A DNA stretch of 64,000 bases, taken from the NCBI GenBank assembly GCA_003427395.1, contig BFEA01000163.1, positions 780,636 through 844,635 on the forward strand, written 5' to 3'. This stretch comes from Chara braunii. Taxonomy: Eukaryota; Streptophyta; Charophyceae; Charales; Characeae. The notes beneath the pieces are model-generated. The model was given only the letters and a program-made list of their open reading frames with translations, was not told where the DNA came from and did not search any database. Shown piece by piece: positions 55,118 to 64,000 of the stretch (position 1 is the first letter of the stretch; each line of letters opens with the position of its first letter). The position numbers and the translations under genes are program-made.

Positions 55118-55400
55118 TGCGCGTCACAAGGTAGACTCGTTGCCATCTCTCCGTGGCTGTTATCAGTGGAGTTTTGACCAGCATCTGTACCTCATACGCC
55201 AGCTTCAGTGAGAACCCATCCAACATGAGAGTGTCGCCTTTTAAGCCTCTTCCTCTCCAGCCCCATTGGTCCGGGTCGGTCCTCAGATCCACAATCGACT
55301 GACCAGAATTCCACAGAGCCACTTTCCATGTTCCTTCTTCGTTAACCGATTCCCTGATCAACTCCTCAAATTCTGATCTAGAAGCACAGTAAAAGGGGCG
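55118..55400 (-). mobile_element. Second LINE, continuation beyond the Ty3/gypsy insertion
   Basis: The minus strand encodes ELIRESVNEEGTWKVALWNS, DPDQWGWRGRGLKGD and EVQMLVKTPLITATERWQR. This is the counterpart of EPLMYGWKDTLGPGSS...GKKQLVSTAIERL in the first LINE (31020-30655). It stops at the end of LTR2, and its natural sequel lies at 41346 and below, 13.8 kb away. The LINE seems 5'-truncated beyond about 55440. Confidence 0.75.
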
Positions 55401-55984
55401 GATTCTGAAGAAAGAAACTATACATGCTCAATCCATCCGCCTGAAAAACTCTATGAGACCACCTGAGAAATCAAAACATTCCTTGACACCCTCAGACCAC
55501 CTGAGAATGCATTTTTCGAGGTGTCACCGCTAGTGTTAGTAGAGTATCAAGCGTAGCCGAGCCAGGCCCATAGTCTACTTTGCAGAGGAGAGTGGGACGC
55601 TGGACCGGTTTGCCAGCACGAGCCGAAGCTGGGTTATGGCCCCAGTACTCCGGGTTGAGATGTGTGGAGGGTTATTATAATGACAACATTCTGTCCCAAC
55701 GAAGTTCGTGAATGGAGTGGATCTGACCGTAGGCGCCTGTCTTGTTGAAGGAAATCCGCGAATGGTGTCCGATAGGCCGAAACGAGTTCACCAGACTTCA
55801 CCAAAATTTCCTGCCGAGATTGAACAGCTGGATCAGGTGGAGCGGTAACAAGTGGGCCCTGGTTGGTTGATTCGGAGATCGGCCGCCGAGCAACGCACGA
55901 GCCTGCTTGGGGAGCTCATGTCCGTTTTTTTTTTTGGCAGTAAAGGGATGAACCTCCTTGCGCCTTACCAAATCGTAAAAAAGT

Positions 55985-56032
<48 letters not shown>

Positions 56033-56980
56033 AAGAAAAATCGTAGAAAAGAGCTTGAAGAACGTGTGGAAAAGACAGACAACAGTACACTACCGGTAGT
56101 CACTTCCTGACACTGAAAAGCGTCAGATCAGCGGGTAAAAGGCTCCCCCAGGTACCTGCCTCCAATGCTGAATGATGCCCATCTGTAATTGCTGATAAGA
56201 ACAGATAAAGAGAGAAGGCAATAACGTTAGGGGCTCTGCGTACTCACAAGCGCTCACAGTTCTGTGCAGAGTAACGCAGGCTGACTGACAACAGGCTGTT
56301 GAAAAGATCACAACCTGAGATTTTTTCGCGACTCAAAATGGGAGTTCGCGCCAGAAGACGAGAGCGCTCCCTCTCCCGCACTTCCATCCGCGACGGGAAA
56401 GCCCGGAAAGGGGGCAGATAGGGAGGCAGAGGCCTCACGCGAGGCGAGGAGCACGGTCTTCATCTCCCCTGATCACACGACGTGCCTTTTTCCCTTTCCA
56501 TTCCAATGCCCGCAGCAGGCATGTAGAAAGGGGTTGGTGTAGTTAGGCGACGCAACTTTGTCATGGGGAGAGGGGGGAACGAAAGAACTAAGTCGTGTTG
56601 TCTGTGGATGGAGCTGATTTCGTTTTCATACGCTGGCGGATGATGGAATCCACGAGGCGAGCCTCGTCAGAGGCAGCAGAGAGGGGGCTGGCGGGCTCTC
56701 TAGAGGCGGGGAACGTGGTCGTGGTCTCCATCACCAAGTACTACGCAGGAACTTGTAGCCACCCTTCCTACGCTTGGCGAAGAAGGAATGGGGAGTTGAG
56801 TTGAAGAGACACGCCAATGCCCAGGTGACCAGTTGACTGGAATTGAGAAAAAGGCAAGTGCACTCTTTGATAACCGGTTCGAGACTCGGCAGCTCGAGTA
56901 CAACACAGACTAACTACAATTACGCGTTGTCCCCTCGATACCTCCCTTGAGAAAAAAAGGCATGTACAAGTTTTGTAGAC
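55401..56980. other. No convincing gene; poly(C) run and LINE-tail-like patch
   Basis: At about 55629-55670 the plus strand has CGAAGCTGGGT and ACTCCGGGT in the order of the LINE 3' UTR, suggesting an eroded plus-strand tail. A run of about 37 C is at 55986-56022, followed by an A run. Remaining open frames are short and unsupported. Confidence 0.45.
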
Positions 56981-57502
56981 ATGGGCCATACAGGAGGTGA
57001 GATGGCAACCACCGGGGCCAAGGGAAATGGGAGCTGGGAGGAGTACAGGCCAGAGGCAGAAAGGCAAGAGGGAGGAACGATGGAGGTTGTGGGCAACAGG
57101 ATGCCATCGCAGGGGAAAGAGCGTATGAAGAATGTGCCGCTAGACGATCCTAGAGTACAAGGGGCAGCGGGGACATGGCAGGGAGACAAATGGGCGTGGG
57201 CGAACCATTTTAGCAGTGGAACGATGGAGGATCTTGGGATAATAGGAGCAGGAGGGACAGAGCAAGGGGAGCCAGGCATATCACAGATCATCCTTGCCGA
57301 GTCATCGTCGGTAAGGGGCACAGATATAAGGGTGGTTCCGACCATAGTGTCACACATGAACACACAGGTTGAGGAGAGAGTCCTTAGCGAGGGCAGTGAT
57401 GTAGCTGCCAAAGAACGGAGGCAAAGAGGGGCTGTAGAGGGCGGACAACCTCTTCGCATAGATAGGTATCGCATTGAGGCGCACTGGGCTATATGCAGGT
57501 GA
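56981..57502 (+). CDS. Uncertain 173-codon ORF
   Basis: An open hydrophilic frame rich in Gly, Glu and Arg (SWEEYRPEAERQEGG; DKWAWANHFSSGTMEDLG; VVPTIVSHMNTQVEERV). An open frame of 184 codons lies on the opposite strand over the same bases, so openness may reflect composition. No domain is recognised; a retroelement ORF1 fragment is possible. Confidence 0.25.
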   Translation: MGHTGGEMATTGAKGNGSWEEYRPEAERQEGGTMEVVGNRMPSQGKERMKNVPLDDPRVQGAAGTWQGDKWAWANHFSSGTMEDLGIIGAGGTEQGEPGISQIILAESSSVRGTDIRVVPTIVSHMNTQVEERVLSEGSDVAAKERRQRGAVEGGQPLRIDRYRIEAHWAICR

Positions 57503-57755
57503 ATAGGCTATAGCATGCATACTGGAGTCGTCTCCGTACAGAGCATGGCCCCCCTCATCATGCCAAGCCCATTTCTGCTCTAGTAGTATATATGTGCGCC
57601 GCCAAAGCCAGACGGAGAAATTACAGACATCCAGGAAGTCTGCACGGACCTCAAAGATGGAGACGAACACATATCCACATATCATTGAGATGGCTCGTCA
57701 AGTCCGAGATCCATAGAATCTGATAGGTAGACTAGTGTCTGAGAGGAAGAGGGAC

Positions 57756-57756
<1 letters not shown>

Positions 57757-57847
<91 letters not shown>

Positions 57848-57848
57848 N

Positions 57849-57914
<66 letters not shown>

Positions 57915-57931
57915 TGTGTGTGTGTGTGTGG
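57757..57931. repeat. (GT)n microsatellite
   Basis: About 175 bp of GT with one N (57848) and one TA interruption (57907-57908). The Cys-Val frames over it are artefacts. Confidence 0.97.
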
Positions 57932-58800
57932 GTGACATTTTATGGTGTTGTGGTTGCATGTGTGACACTGTCAGTGCGTTGTGTATACGGTCTGAAGCTC
58001 GTCTTGTGATTGTGTGCGTGGTGTGTGACACTCTGCATCTTGCATATAACATACAAAGTCCTTAGGTCTCAGCTTGTGTCTAAGTTCATCTCTCCTTTCC
58101 TCCTCCTATTTTTGTCCAGTTCCATCCGATTCGATAGGTGTGGGTATGGCTGTATGAATCGTAGTTGTCTGTCTGCAGACAGATATTCTTCCATTGTCTG
58201 TCGAGAGGGTAACTGTGCAGAATTTGACGTAAAGGTTTGGGAGTGTGACAGAGAGACGGAGAGCGGGGAAGGACTCCCATGGTAGGTGTAGTGAGTTGCT
58301 TCTTCTTCACTGCACTTGCTTGCACCCCGAATGTGCGATCCAGCTATGGCATCGTCATGAAGTGCTCCAAAGACATCGACTTTTAGGGAATGATCGACCT
58401 TTTCCTCTTCTCGATCAGCGATGGCAACAAGGAGAGTCATTGAATACTTCTCGCAGCAGTCGATATGCGAGCAAAGTCGCTCGAATGTAACGATTCCCTG
58501 GGGCTATGGGTCAATGAAACATTTCCAAGAAGTGCACACAGCCCAGAAAGAAATAACGGCGCATTAAAACCATGAAAAACTTCGCCCAACTCTACGCACC
58601 CTTTTTCCCCACCTGTCACCTCTCCTCCTCCACATGCTCATCCCAGCAGGACTCCTGCATCCTGCTCCCCTCCATCATCGACGTTTCTCCTCACTTTATG
58701 CTCCTGCAGATAGCAGCACGCAATTTCTGTCAGGGAAACAAAAGTGCACGATAATGATCAACAGGAAAGCAAAAGGAGGGACAAACACGTGAAGCAACGG
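57932..58800. other. No convincing gene
   Basis: Mixed sequence between microsatellites, with short overlapping open frames on both strands and no domain. Confidence 0.4.
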
Positions 58801-58803
58801 CGG

Positions 58804-58807
<4 letters not shown>

Positions 58808-58886
<79 letters not shown>
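58808..58886. repeat. (CT)n microsatellite
   Basis: About 78 bp of pure CT dinucleotide. Confidence 0.97.
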
Positions 58887-58889
<3 letters not shown>

Positions 58890-58997
58890 CCGATTTCCCT
58901 TCTCCCCTCTCTCCTTCCCTTCTCCCCTGGCCTTACCTCCCACGCAATCTCATGAGCGAAAATAAATCGCAGCGTACCTAGCCGTGCTCTTTCCCGT

Positions 58998-59133
58998 CCA
59001 CATCACTGGTCCCTCTCTCCCTCCTCCCCCTCCTCCCCCTTCCTTCCCTCCCTCCCTGTCTCTCTTACGTGCATACACTCCCATTGGCGCAACGCCAGTA
59101 CCACTCTCCTCGTGTTCGTTCCCCTTCCGCGCC

Positions 59134-59200
<67 letters not shown>

Positions 59201-59336
59201 CATCACTGGTCCCTCTCTCCCTCCTCCCCCTCCTCCCCATTCCTTCCCTCTCTCCCTGTCCCTCTTCCGTGCATACACTCCCATTGGCGCAACCCCAGTA
59301 CCACTCTCCTCGTGTTCGTTCCCCTTCCGCGCCCAA

Positions 59337-59398
<62 letters not shown>
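58998..59398 (+). repeat. 200-bp tandem duplication, each unit ending in (CT)n
   Basis: Two units (about 58998-59197 and 59202-59398) share ATCACTGGTCCCTCTCTCCC, GTGCATACACTCCCATTGGC and GTTCCCCTTCCGCGCCCAAT, and each runs into about 60 bp of CT. The units differ at very few bases, so the duplication is recent or assembly-made. A (CA)n and a (CG)n tract follow to 59452. Confidence 0.9.
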
Positions 59399-59418
<20 letters not shown>

Positions 59419-59850
59419 GCACACACGCGGGGCCGCGCGCGCGCGCGCGGACACACACTCATCCTCTTCCTCCTGGTCTTATTAGCCTTCGACAGAGAGA
59501 GGGAGGGAGAGAGAGAGGGACGGAGCGAGACACAGAGTGAGGGGCCGACGAAAGGAGAGGCTTTCGTGCGATAGGGCATCAGTGCCTCGGGTGTCAACAC
59601 AGCTCGCCGCGGAGTGTTACGGCGTTCCAAGCCGCTAATGTGTGTCTGAAGGGGCGTGCATATCAGAACGCACGTCGGAGAGCGCCCACATTCGATATTC
59701 TCGAGTCCAATTGAGGCACATATTGACTTTGTGAGCTCGCATTTGAAAGCGCGCGCATTGGCCCACGTGCTGCCTACCCTAGTGCCCACGGTCCAGCCTC
59801 GTGGAGGACGGGAAAAAGTCGCGGCTTTCTGGCAATAAGCCGGTACTTCG

Positions 59851-59870
59851 ATCACGTGATTGTCACGTGA
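59851..59870. promoter_or_regulatory. Pair of G-box palindromes
   Basis: ATCACGTGAT (59851-59860) and TCACGTGA (59863-59870) place two CACGTG cores 11 bp apart, on the same face of the helix. CACGTG is the binding core of plant bZIP and bHLH factors. The nearest candidate gene starts 1.6 kb downstream, so the link is speculative. Confidence 0.35.
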
Positions 59871-60035
59871 GCGCACGCGGCACGATTAGAAGACCACTGG
59901 ACGCATAATACATTTGCCGCAGTACGGAACGGAATACGTTTGCCTTTTTCTTTTTGCCTCCGCCTTTTTTGGCTTGGGCGCGGAAGATTCAGGCAGCGAC
60001 CTCGCTCGCTGGGTACAGTTACAGGTTATTAGTGC

Positions 60036-60049
60036 TTTTTTTTTTTGTT

Positions 60050-60093
<44 letters not shown>
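60036..60093. repeat. Poly(T) run
   Basis: About 55 T with two G interruptions. It could be a minus-strand poly(A) tail, but no LINE 3' motif follows it. Confidence 0.9.
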
Positions 60094-60094
<1 letters not shown>

Positions 60095-60119
60095 TTCTTA
60101 GTTCTTGTAACTATACTAT

Positions 60120-60640
60120 ACTATAGTAAGTAGGTGGCTCGCAGACCTGCGATTGGCCGGAGGGAGGTAAGTGTCGGTTGGGCAGCTCCGGGGCGGCTCG
60201 GGCGGGCCTGCCGGGCTTCGGGCGAGATTTGCGGCCCGCCCGAGCTTCGGGCGAGATTTGCGTTTGCTTAGCCGCGCGCGGGGTTGGGACGGGACTGTCC
60301 GGTCTGACGAAGCATATTGCCTTTTTCCGGCCCGCGCACTACTGAGGAAGCACCGCGTGTCCCTGCGCGGGGTGACGGGGCCGGGTAGGCAGCGAATTGC
60401 GGGAGAGATTTCGATTCGTTCTTACCGGGCAAGTTTTCAGGTGCGCGTGCCAGTGGCGGGGCGTGGAAGTAGAAGGCGGAAATATGCTAGGAAGAGGACG
60501 AGGAGCAGCAGTGTTGTCGAGAGTCGGTGTGATGGCTCGAATGTGACGCTCCTCACGTATACGTCTCTCCTTTGTGTTCCAATCCTCTCTCCTCTCTCCT
60601 CTCTCGGGCCTACCGTAGTCTAGAGAAAAAACGGAGGTGT
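60120..60640. other. GC- and CpG-rich block
   Basis: Composition changes sharply to GC-rich after the T run. GCTTCGGGCGAGATTTGCG occurs twice (about 60215-60262). Its position 0.8-1.3 kb before the intact ORF is compatible with a promoter or first exon, but I can define neither. Confidence 0.35.
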
Positions 60641-61444
60641 CAACGTAAATGCAGCCAGCCGAAAATCCCTGTCATCGGCTGTGATAGGAGGATACGCAAA
60701 GGATTGATGAAACTGGTGTAGCGCGGTGAGTTGAGTGAGGGAGAGAGAGAGAGAGGTGGAGGGAGAGGCTGAAGAGGTGCATCGTCTTCACTTCGTAGAG
60801 TTAGCCAAAATACTTGGGAAAGAGTTGGAATCATACGTAATACCACTTTTACTAGGAGTTTTTTTTGTTTGTTTTTTTTTGTTTTGAGCACTAGCTGAGG
60901 CAGCAGCGTGTTTGAGCAAGATTCTGTAATTAAACCCACCTCTTATCTTAGAGTTTATTTTTGTTTGGGCAAGATGGTGTAATCAAAGGGGGCGGCAACG
61001 AGCCAGTCGAAGAGTAGGTATTGATCAGAGGACATAGAGGTAGAAGGTGTGTGTGCTGGTCATGCCTGGAGTCTCCCATGAGGGAAGGGAGGGAGGAAGT
61101 GGGGGAAGGACGGGGCGGTGCCGGGCAAGGTGATGATAAGTAGGGGTAGAACAGGAGATCAAGAAGGCGAAGAGTAGGAAATAGGGTCCGTTGCGCGCGC
61201 GTGCGTCGAAGCGAAGAGGTTTGTCACGTGGGTTCCAATCCCGAAGAATTGACTGCTCTTGTCACCTGCGCAGGGTTCTCTTGTCGATCCGGCGTCTGTT
61301 GGGTAGTACTTTACGTGATTGGAAGAACTGGCAGCAGCGTGGGGAGAGCAAGGATATCGCGCCTGAGCGGAAGATAGTGAGAGCGTGCGAAACGTTGGTG
61401 GAGTAGACAGTTGAGGGGGTGGCTGGCATCCTCAGGCCAGCAAG

Positions 61445-63052
61445 ATGTGTAGGGAACGTGGGCCTGATGACTTTCGGCCTCCCCGTATGGGGCTGGTCCG
61501 AGCGGATATGGAGGACGCTCTGCTCCAAGCGTCGGTCCGGAAGAAGGCCGATGATGCTCTTCGGGCGGAAGTGGAGTTCCGCAAACGGAAGTCTGGCGAT
61601 ATTGCCGGTGCTATGGACTTGGATCGAGCCGATGTCAGTTGTGCCAAAATGAAGCGGTTTTGTCCCGTCTTGAAGTCGGATCGTCCAACGAACAGGAAGA
61701 AGGCTGGCATCCCTCCTCCTCCTGCTGCTGGGGACGCAAAGAAGTCGGGAACGGAGTCGTCTGCTGAGTGGTCCCTTTTGGAAGAGTCTGCGGAGGGTAG
61801 TACTCGAGCCCCCAGTTTCAGCGTGTCCACAGGGCGATTTAGTAAATCGTCGAGTGTGAGCGAGAGCGAGGGGCAGGGAGCGAATTGGAAAGAAAGTTAT
61901 TCATCCGCTGATGACGAGAATTCCGATGGATGGACCAAAGGAGGAGGTACGACAGGTGTGTCATTCACTGATTATTCTCGAGTGCCATGGCCGTCGGAAG
62001 AGAGGGGGGGCGCGGTGGGGGCAGGACAAGTGGGTGGTTTTCTCTGCGAGGGAAGGAGGAGGAGAGGATCGTCGGTGGCGGCTATGGGCTTCCCTTGGGG
62101 AGGGAAGGCGGTTGGCGGATCAGGTCCGCGGCCAAACGAAACAGACTGTGAAGGGAACTTTGGGCTTTTCAGAAGGGTGGCAAAAGACGGACATCCATGC
62201 CTTAAAAGACTAACGAATGATAGTGGGGCCAGGGGAAGTACGCAAGGAGCTGATCACAACAAGGAGCGGAGAGAGCGGGGTGTTCCTGCAGAGAATGTGA
62301 ATGTGCAGGTACGGAGGAAAGATGGTCAATCGGAGGAGTCCGGAGATGGGAGGGGGGAGTCGTTGGCAAACCGAAGCCAATCTGACGATTCCGGAGAGGT
62401 GAGGGCGAAGATCTCGTCCTTCAGTAGAAGACAGAATGATGGCGCCGCTCGCTTGCGCTGGAAGGACGTGCAAGCGTCTACGGTCAGCACCGGCGAAATC
62501 ACAGATGGGCGGAGTGATGAGCAAAGAACGACAGGAGCATCGGGGAGAGCAGATGCGAGAGATGATCCTGGGGGAGGTGCTGGTCAGTTATGCTGGGGTC
62601 TAAGTACTGTGAAGCGTGGCCGTTCGGAGTCGGAGGACTGTACTAGTTCTGAGCTCCAAGAGAGCAGGAGTGATTCTCGTGCGAACGAAGTGACCTCTGC
62701 GGCGAAGGATGACAAAAGACCCAGGGATTGGAGAGCTCTGGGCTCCGGCATTGGGGGCGCAGAAGAAGGAGCCAACTTCTCTTTCAGGGGATTATTGTCT
62801 TCGGAGGATAAAGGGAACGACTTGCAGCAGCAGGTGGGGTCGTCGACAATCACAGAAGAGGGGGAATCAGATGCCAAAAGTGGGGAAGGTGCTGCTAATA
62901 CCGAAAGCACAGGTCCCGTGAAGTTTGTGTTGTCTTCGGGGAGAAAAACTGCGTACGGGGATCGTGATGCAGATGGAGACGCAAGAATGGGCAAGAAGGA
63001 GTTGACCATTGATGAGGAGTTTGAACTTCATTTTTCTCAGATGTTTATTTAG
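61445..63052 (+). CDS. Intact 535-residue Ser/Gly/Glu-rich protein, family unknown
   Basis: This is the longest uninterrupted non-repeat frame in the window. An in-frame TGA at 61412 limits the start; the ATG at 61445 is the first in frame, unless a splice acceptor lies in the CAG before it. The N-terminus is helical and basic (MGLVRADMEDALLQASVRKK; ADDALRAEVEFRKRKSGD). The middle is disordered, rich in Ser, Gly, Glu and Arg, with RRRRGSS and KKSGTESSAEWS. A conserved-looking short end reads KKELTIDEEFELHFSQMFI, an acidic amphipathic helix of the kind used for protein docking. There is no signal peptide or membrane span. A nuclear or scaffold role is inference only. It could equally be the ORF1 of an unrecognised retroelement, although no RT or tail lies nearby. 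Confidence 0.55.
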   Translation: MCRERGPDDFRPPRMGLVRADMEDALLQASVRKKADDALRAEVEFRKRKSGDIAGAMDLDRADVSCAKMKRFCPVLKSDRPTNRKKAGIPPPPAAGDAKKSGTESSAEWSLLEESAEGSTRAPSFSVSTGRFSKSSSVSESEGQGANWKESYSSADDENSDGWTKGGGTTGVSFTDYSRVPWPSEERGGAVGAGQVGGFLCEGRRRRGSSVAAMGFPWGGKAVGGSGPRPNETDCEGNFGLFRRVAKDGHPCLKRLTNDSGARGSTQGADHNKERRERGVPAENVNVQVRRKDGQSEESGDGRGESLANRSQSDDSGEVRAKISSFSRRQNDGAARLRWKDVQASTVSTGEITDGRSDEQRTTGASGRADARDDPGGGAGQLCWGLSTVKRGRSESEDCTSSELQESRSDSRANEVTSAAKDDKRPRDWRALGSGIGGAEEGANFSFRGLLSSEDKGNDLQQQVGSSTITEEGESDAKSGEGAANTESTGPVKFVLSSGRKTAYGDRDADGDARMGKKELTIDEEFELHFSQMFI

Positions 63053-64000
63053 AATTATTCTCGTGTCGCCGAAGATGCCCTCCCTGCTTCATCCGCTTCT
63101 GTACAATCAATGTCAAGCGAGGTACCAGAATGAAGTTAGCAAATTAATGCAAGGTACTTTGGAGACCTTTATTTCCTCTGTCTAGTTCTCTGTTTGTTCT
63201 CCCCCAAGCCCTCCCCGCCCCCGCCCCTCCCCTTCCCCCTCTTCTCCCAAATTTTCGATTTTTGTTAGGAAGTTTTCGTTTTCCAGTTGGATGGATTGCT
63301 GATGTGTGCCATTCACTTTCACTGATATCCATGTTTGCATTCGCTTTTTCACTGATTGGTAGTGATTACTACGAATCAGCCTTTCCTTTCATTGTCAGTG
63401 AGATCTGCAGCTGCTTTCATTGATAACCATGTTTGCGTTGTTGTATTTTCTCACACATGGGAGGGCTTCCATTTTGCCCGTCTTCCCGTACGATGGAGGA
63501 GTGTTGTTGTGTGTTCTCGCCTTGACAGAATGCATCTGCCAGTGTTCGTTTTTCCTCTTTCTTTTTTTTCGGTATGAGGGGCGACAGCCTTGAGATATCG
63601 TTGTGGACCTGACCGGCCCTCGGCAATTCAGGAATTCCGTTCATCTGGTTCCATCTGGATTCGAAACTCACGTCTGCATTTCAGTTGAGGTTTATGGACG
63701 ATGCTCTCCGTTGGCAGATGATGATAGAATGCTTTCTGCTAAAACTTTTCGCAAACTGCCAACCAAGCGTTGAAAGCTTTTGTCCATGGTGTTAGCTTAT
63801 GATAATGACTGTGATTGCACTCTGATTCTGTTTTTTTTTGTTGTTTTTTTTTTCCCCTTTTTGATCTTCCTTTCTTCCCTTGGTCCCTATCTTTCCTACG
63901 GTGGCATCGGAGGAAGCTGGCGAAGCTCCTATACCCAGGATCAGATCAAATAGTGCCTTCTCTTCTTATTAGACAGATGGATGTCCATCTGCGAGAGAAG
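63053..64000. other. Pyrimidine-rich flank, no gene seen
   Basis: T-rich sequence after the intact ORF, compatible with a 3' UTR. A near-repeat of TTTCACTGAT occurs at 63318 and 63346. No polyadenylation signal stands out. Confidence 0.4.

Noticed and set aside
56920-57474. 184-codon minus-strand ORF opposite 56981-57502
   Set aside because: Antisense shadow or composition effect; neither strand shows a recognisable domain, and I kept only the plus frame at low confidence.
57735-59574. ORFs of Cys-Val, Ser-Leu, Arg-Glu or Thr-His repeats
   Set aside because: Direct translations of GT, CT and CA microsatellites on both strands.

Overview
The window looks like repeat-dominated nuclear DNA of a plant or streptophyte alga. 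The grounds are: a U6 snRNA-like sequence; LTR retrotransposons primed by the plant-type initiator tRNA-Met site (TGGTATC.GAGCC); a PIF/Harbinger transposase; LINEs with APE endonuclease and a zf-RVT domain; tRNA-type SINE heads; many microsatellites; and almost no intact genes. The style recalls the Chara genome, but that is an impression I cannot prove from sequence alone.

Layout. 1-7340: two satellite families arranged as one giant imperfect inverted repeat around a 0.65 kb spacer. 7.4-10 kb: a purine tract and copy A of a roughly 1.7 kb dispersed repeat. 10-13.6 kb: a broken ORF, an N gap and nested SINE fragments. 13.9-16.4 kb: a frameshifted low-complexity protein gene on the minus strand. 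16.97 kb: a decayed U6. 19.4-21.1 kb: seven hairpins whose outer stems covary, then a 122-bp tandem array. 21.4-24.5 kb: copies B and C of the dispersed repeat. 24.6-28.3 kb: two decayed Harbinger transposase copies facing away from each other in an inverted repeat. 29.7-36.85 kb: a nearly full-length but broken LINE on the minus strand. 37.1-39.7 kb: an antisense LTR copy flanked by 150-bp direct repeats. 40-55.4 kb: a second LINE interrupted by a 13.8 kb Ty3/gypsy element. 55.4-61 kb: a microsatellite-rich stretch. 61.4-63.05 kb: one intact 535-codon ORF, the best host-gene candidate.

The most unusual object is the Ty3/gypsy element at about 41348-55117. Its 2.72 kb LTRs carry a conserved protein-coding ORF between the TATA box and the PBS. 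A second, diverged LTR copy 4 kb away keeps the same ORF open, with a clear excess of synonymous change. Its pol has a PHD finger between RNase H and integrase. Downstream of integrase are three extra ORFs, two of them entered through 4-base ATGA overlaps. The copy is dead (stops and frameshifts), and parts of its LTRs are an assembler consensus, because the same N positions recur in both.

The second unexpected object is the covarying hairpin array at 19.4-20.2 kb, whose conserved TAAGAT loop and changing stems suggest a mobile or structured RNA/DNA module.
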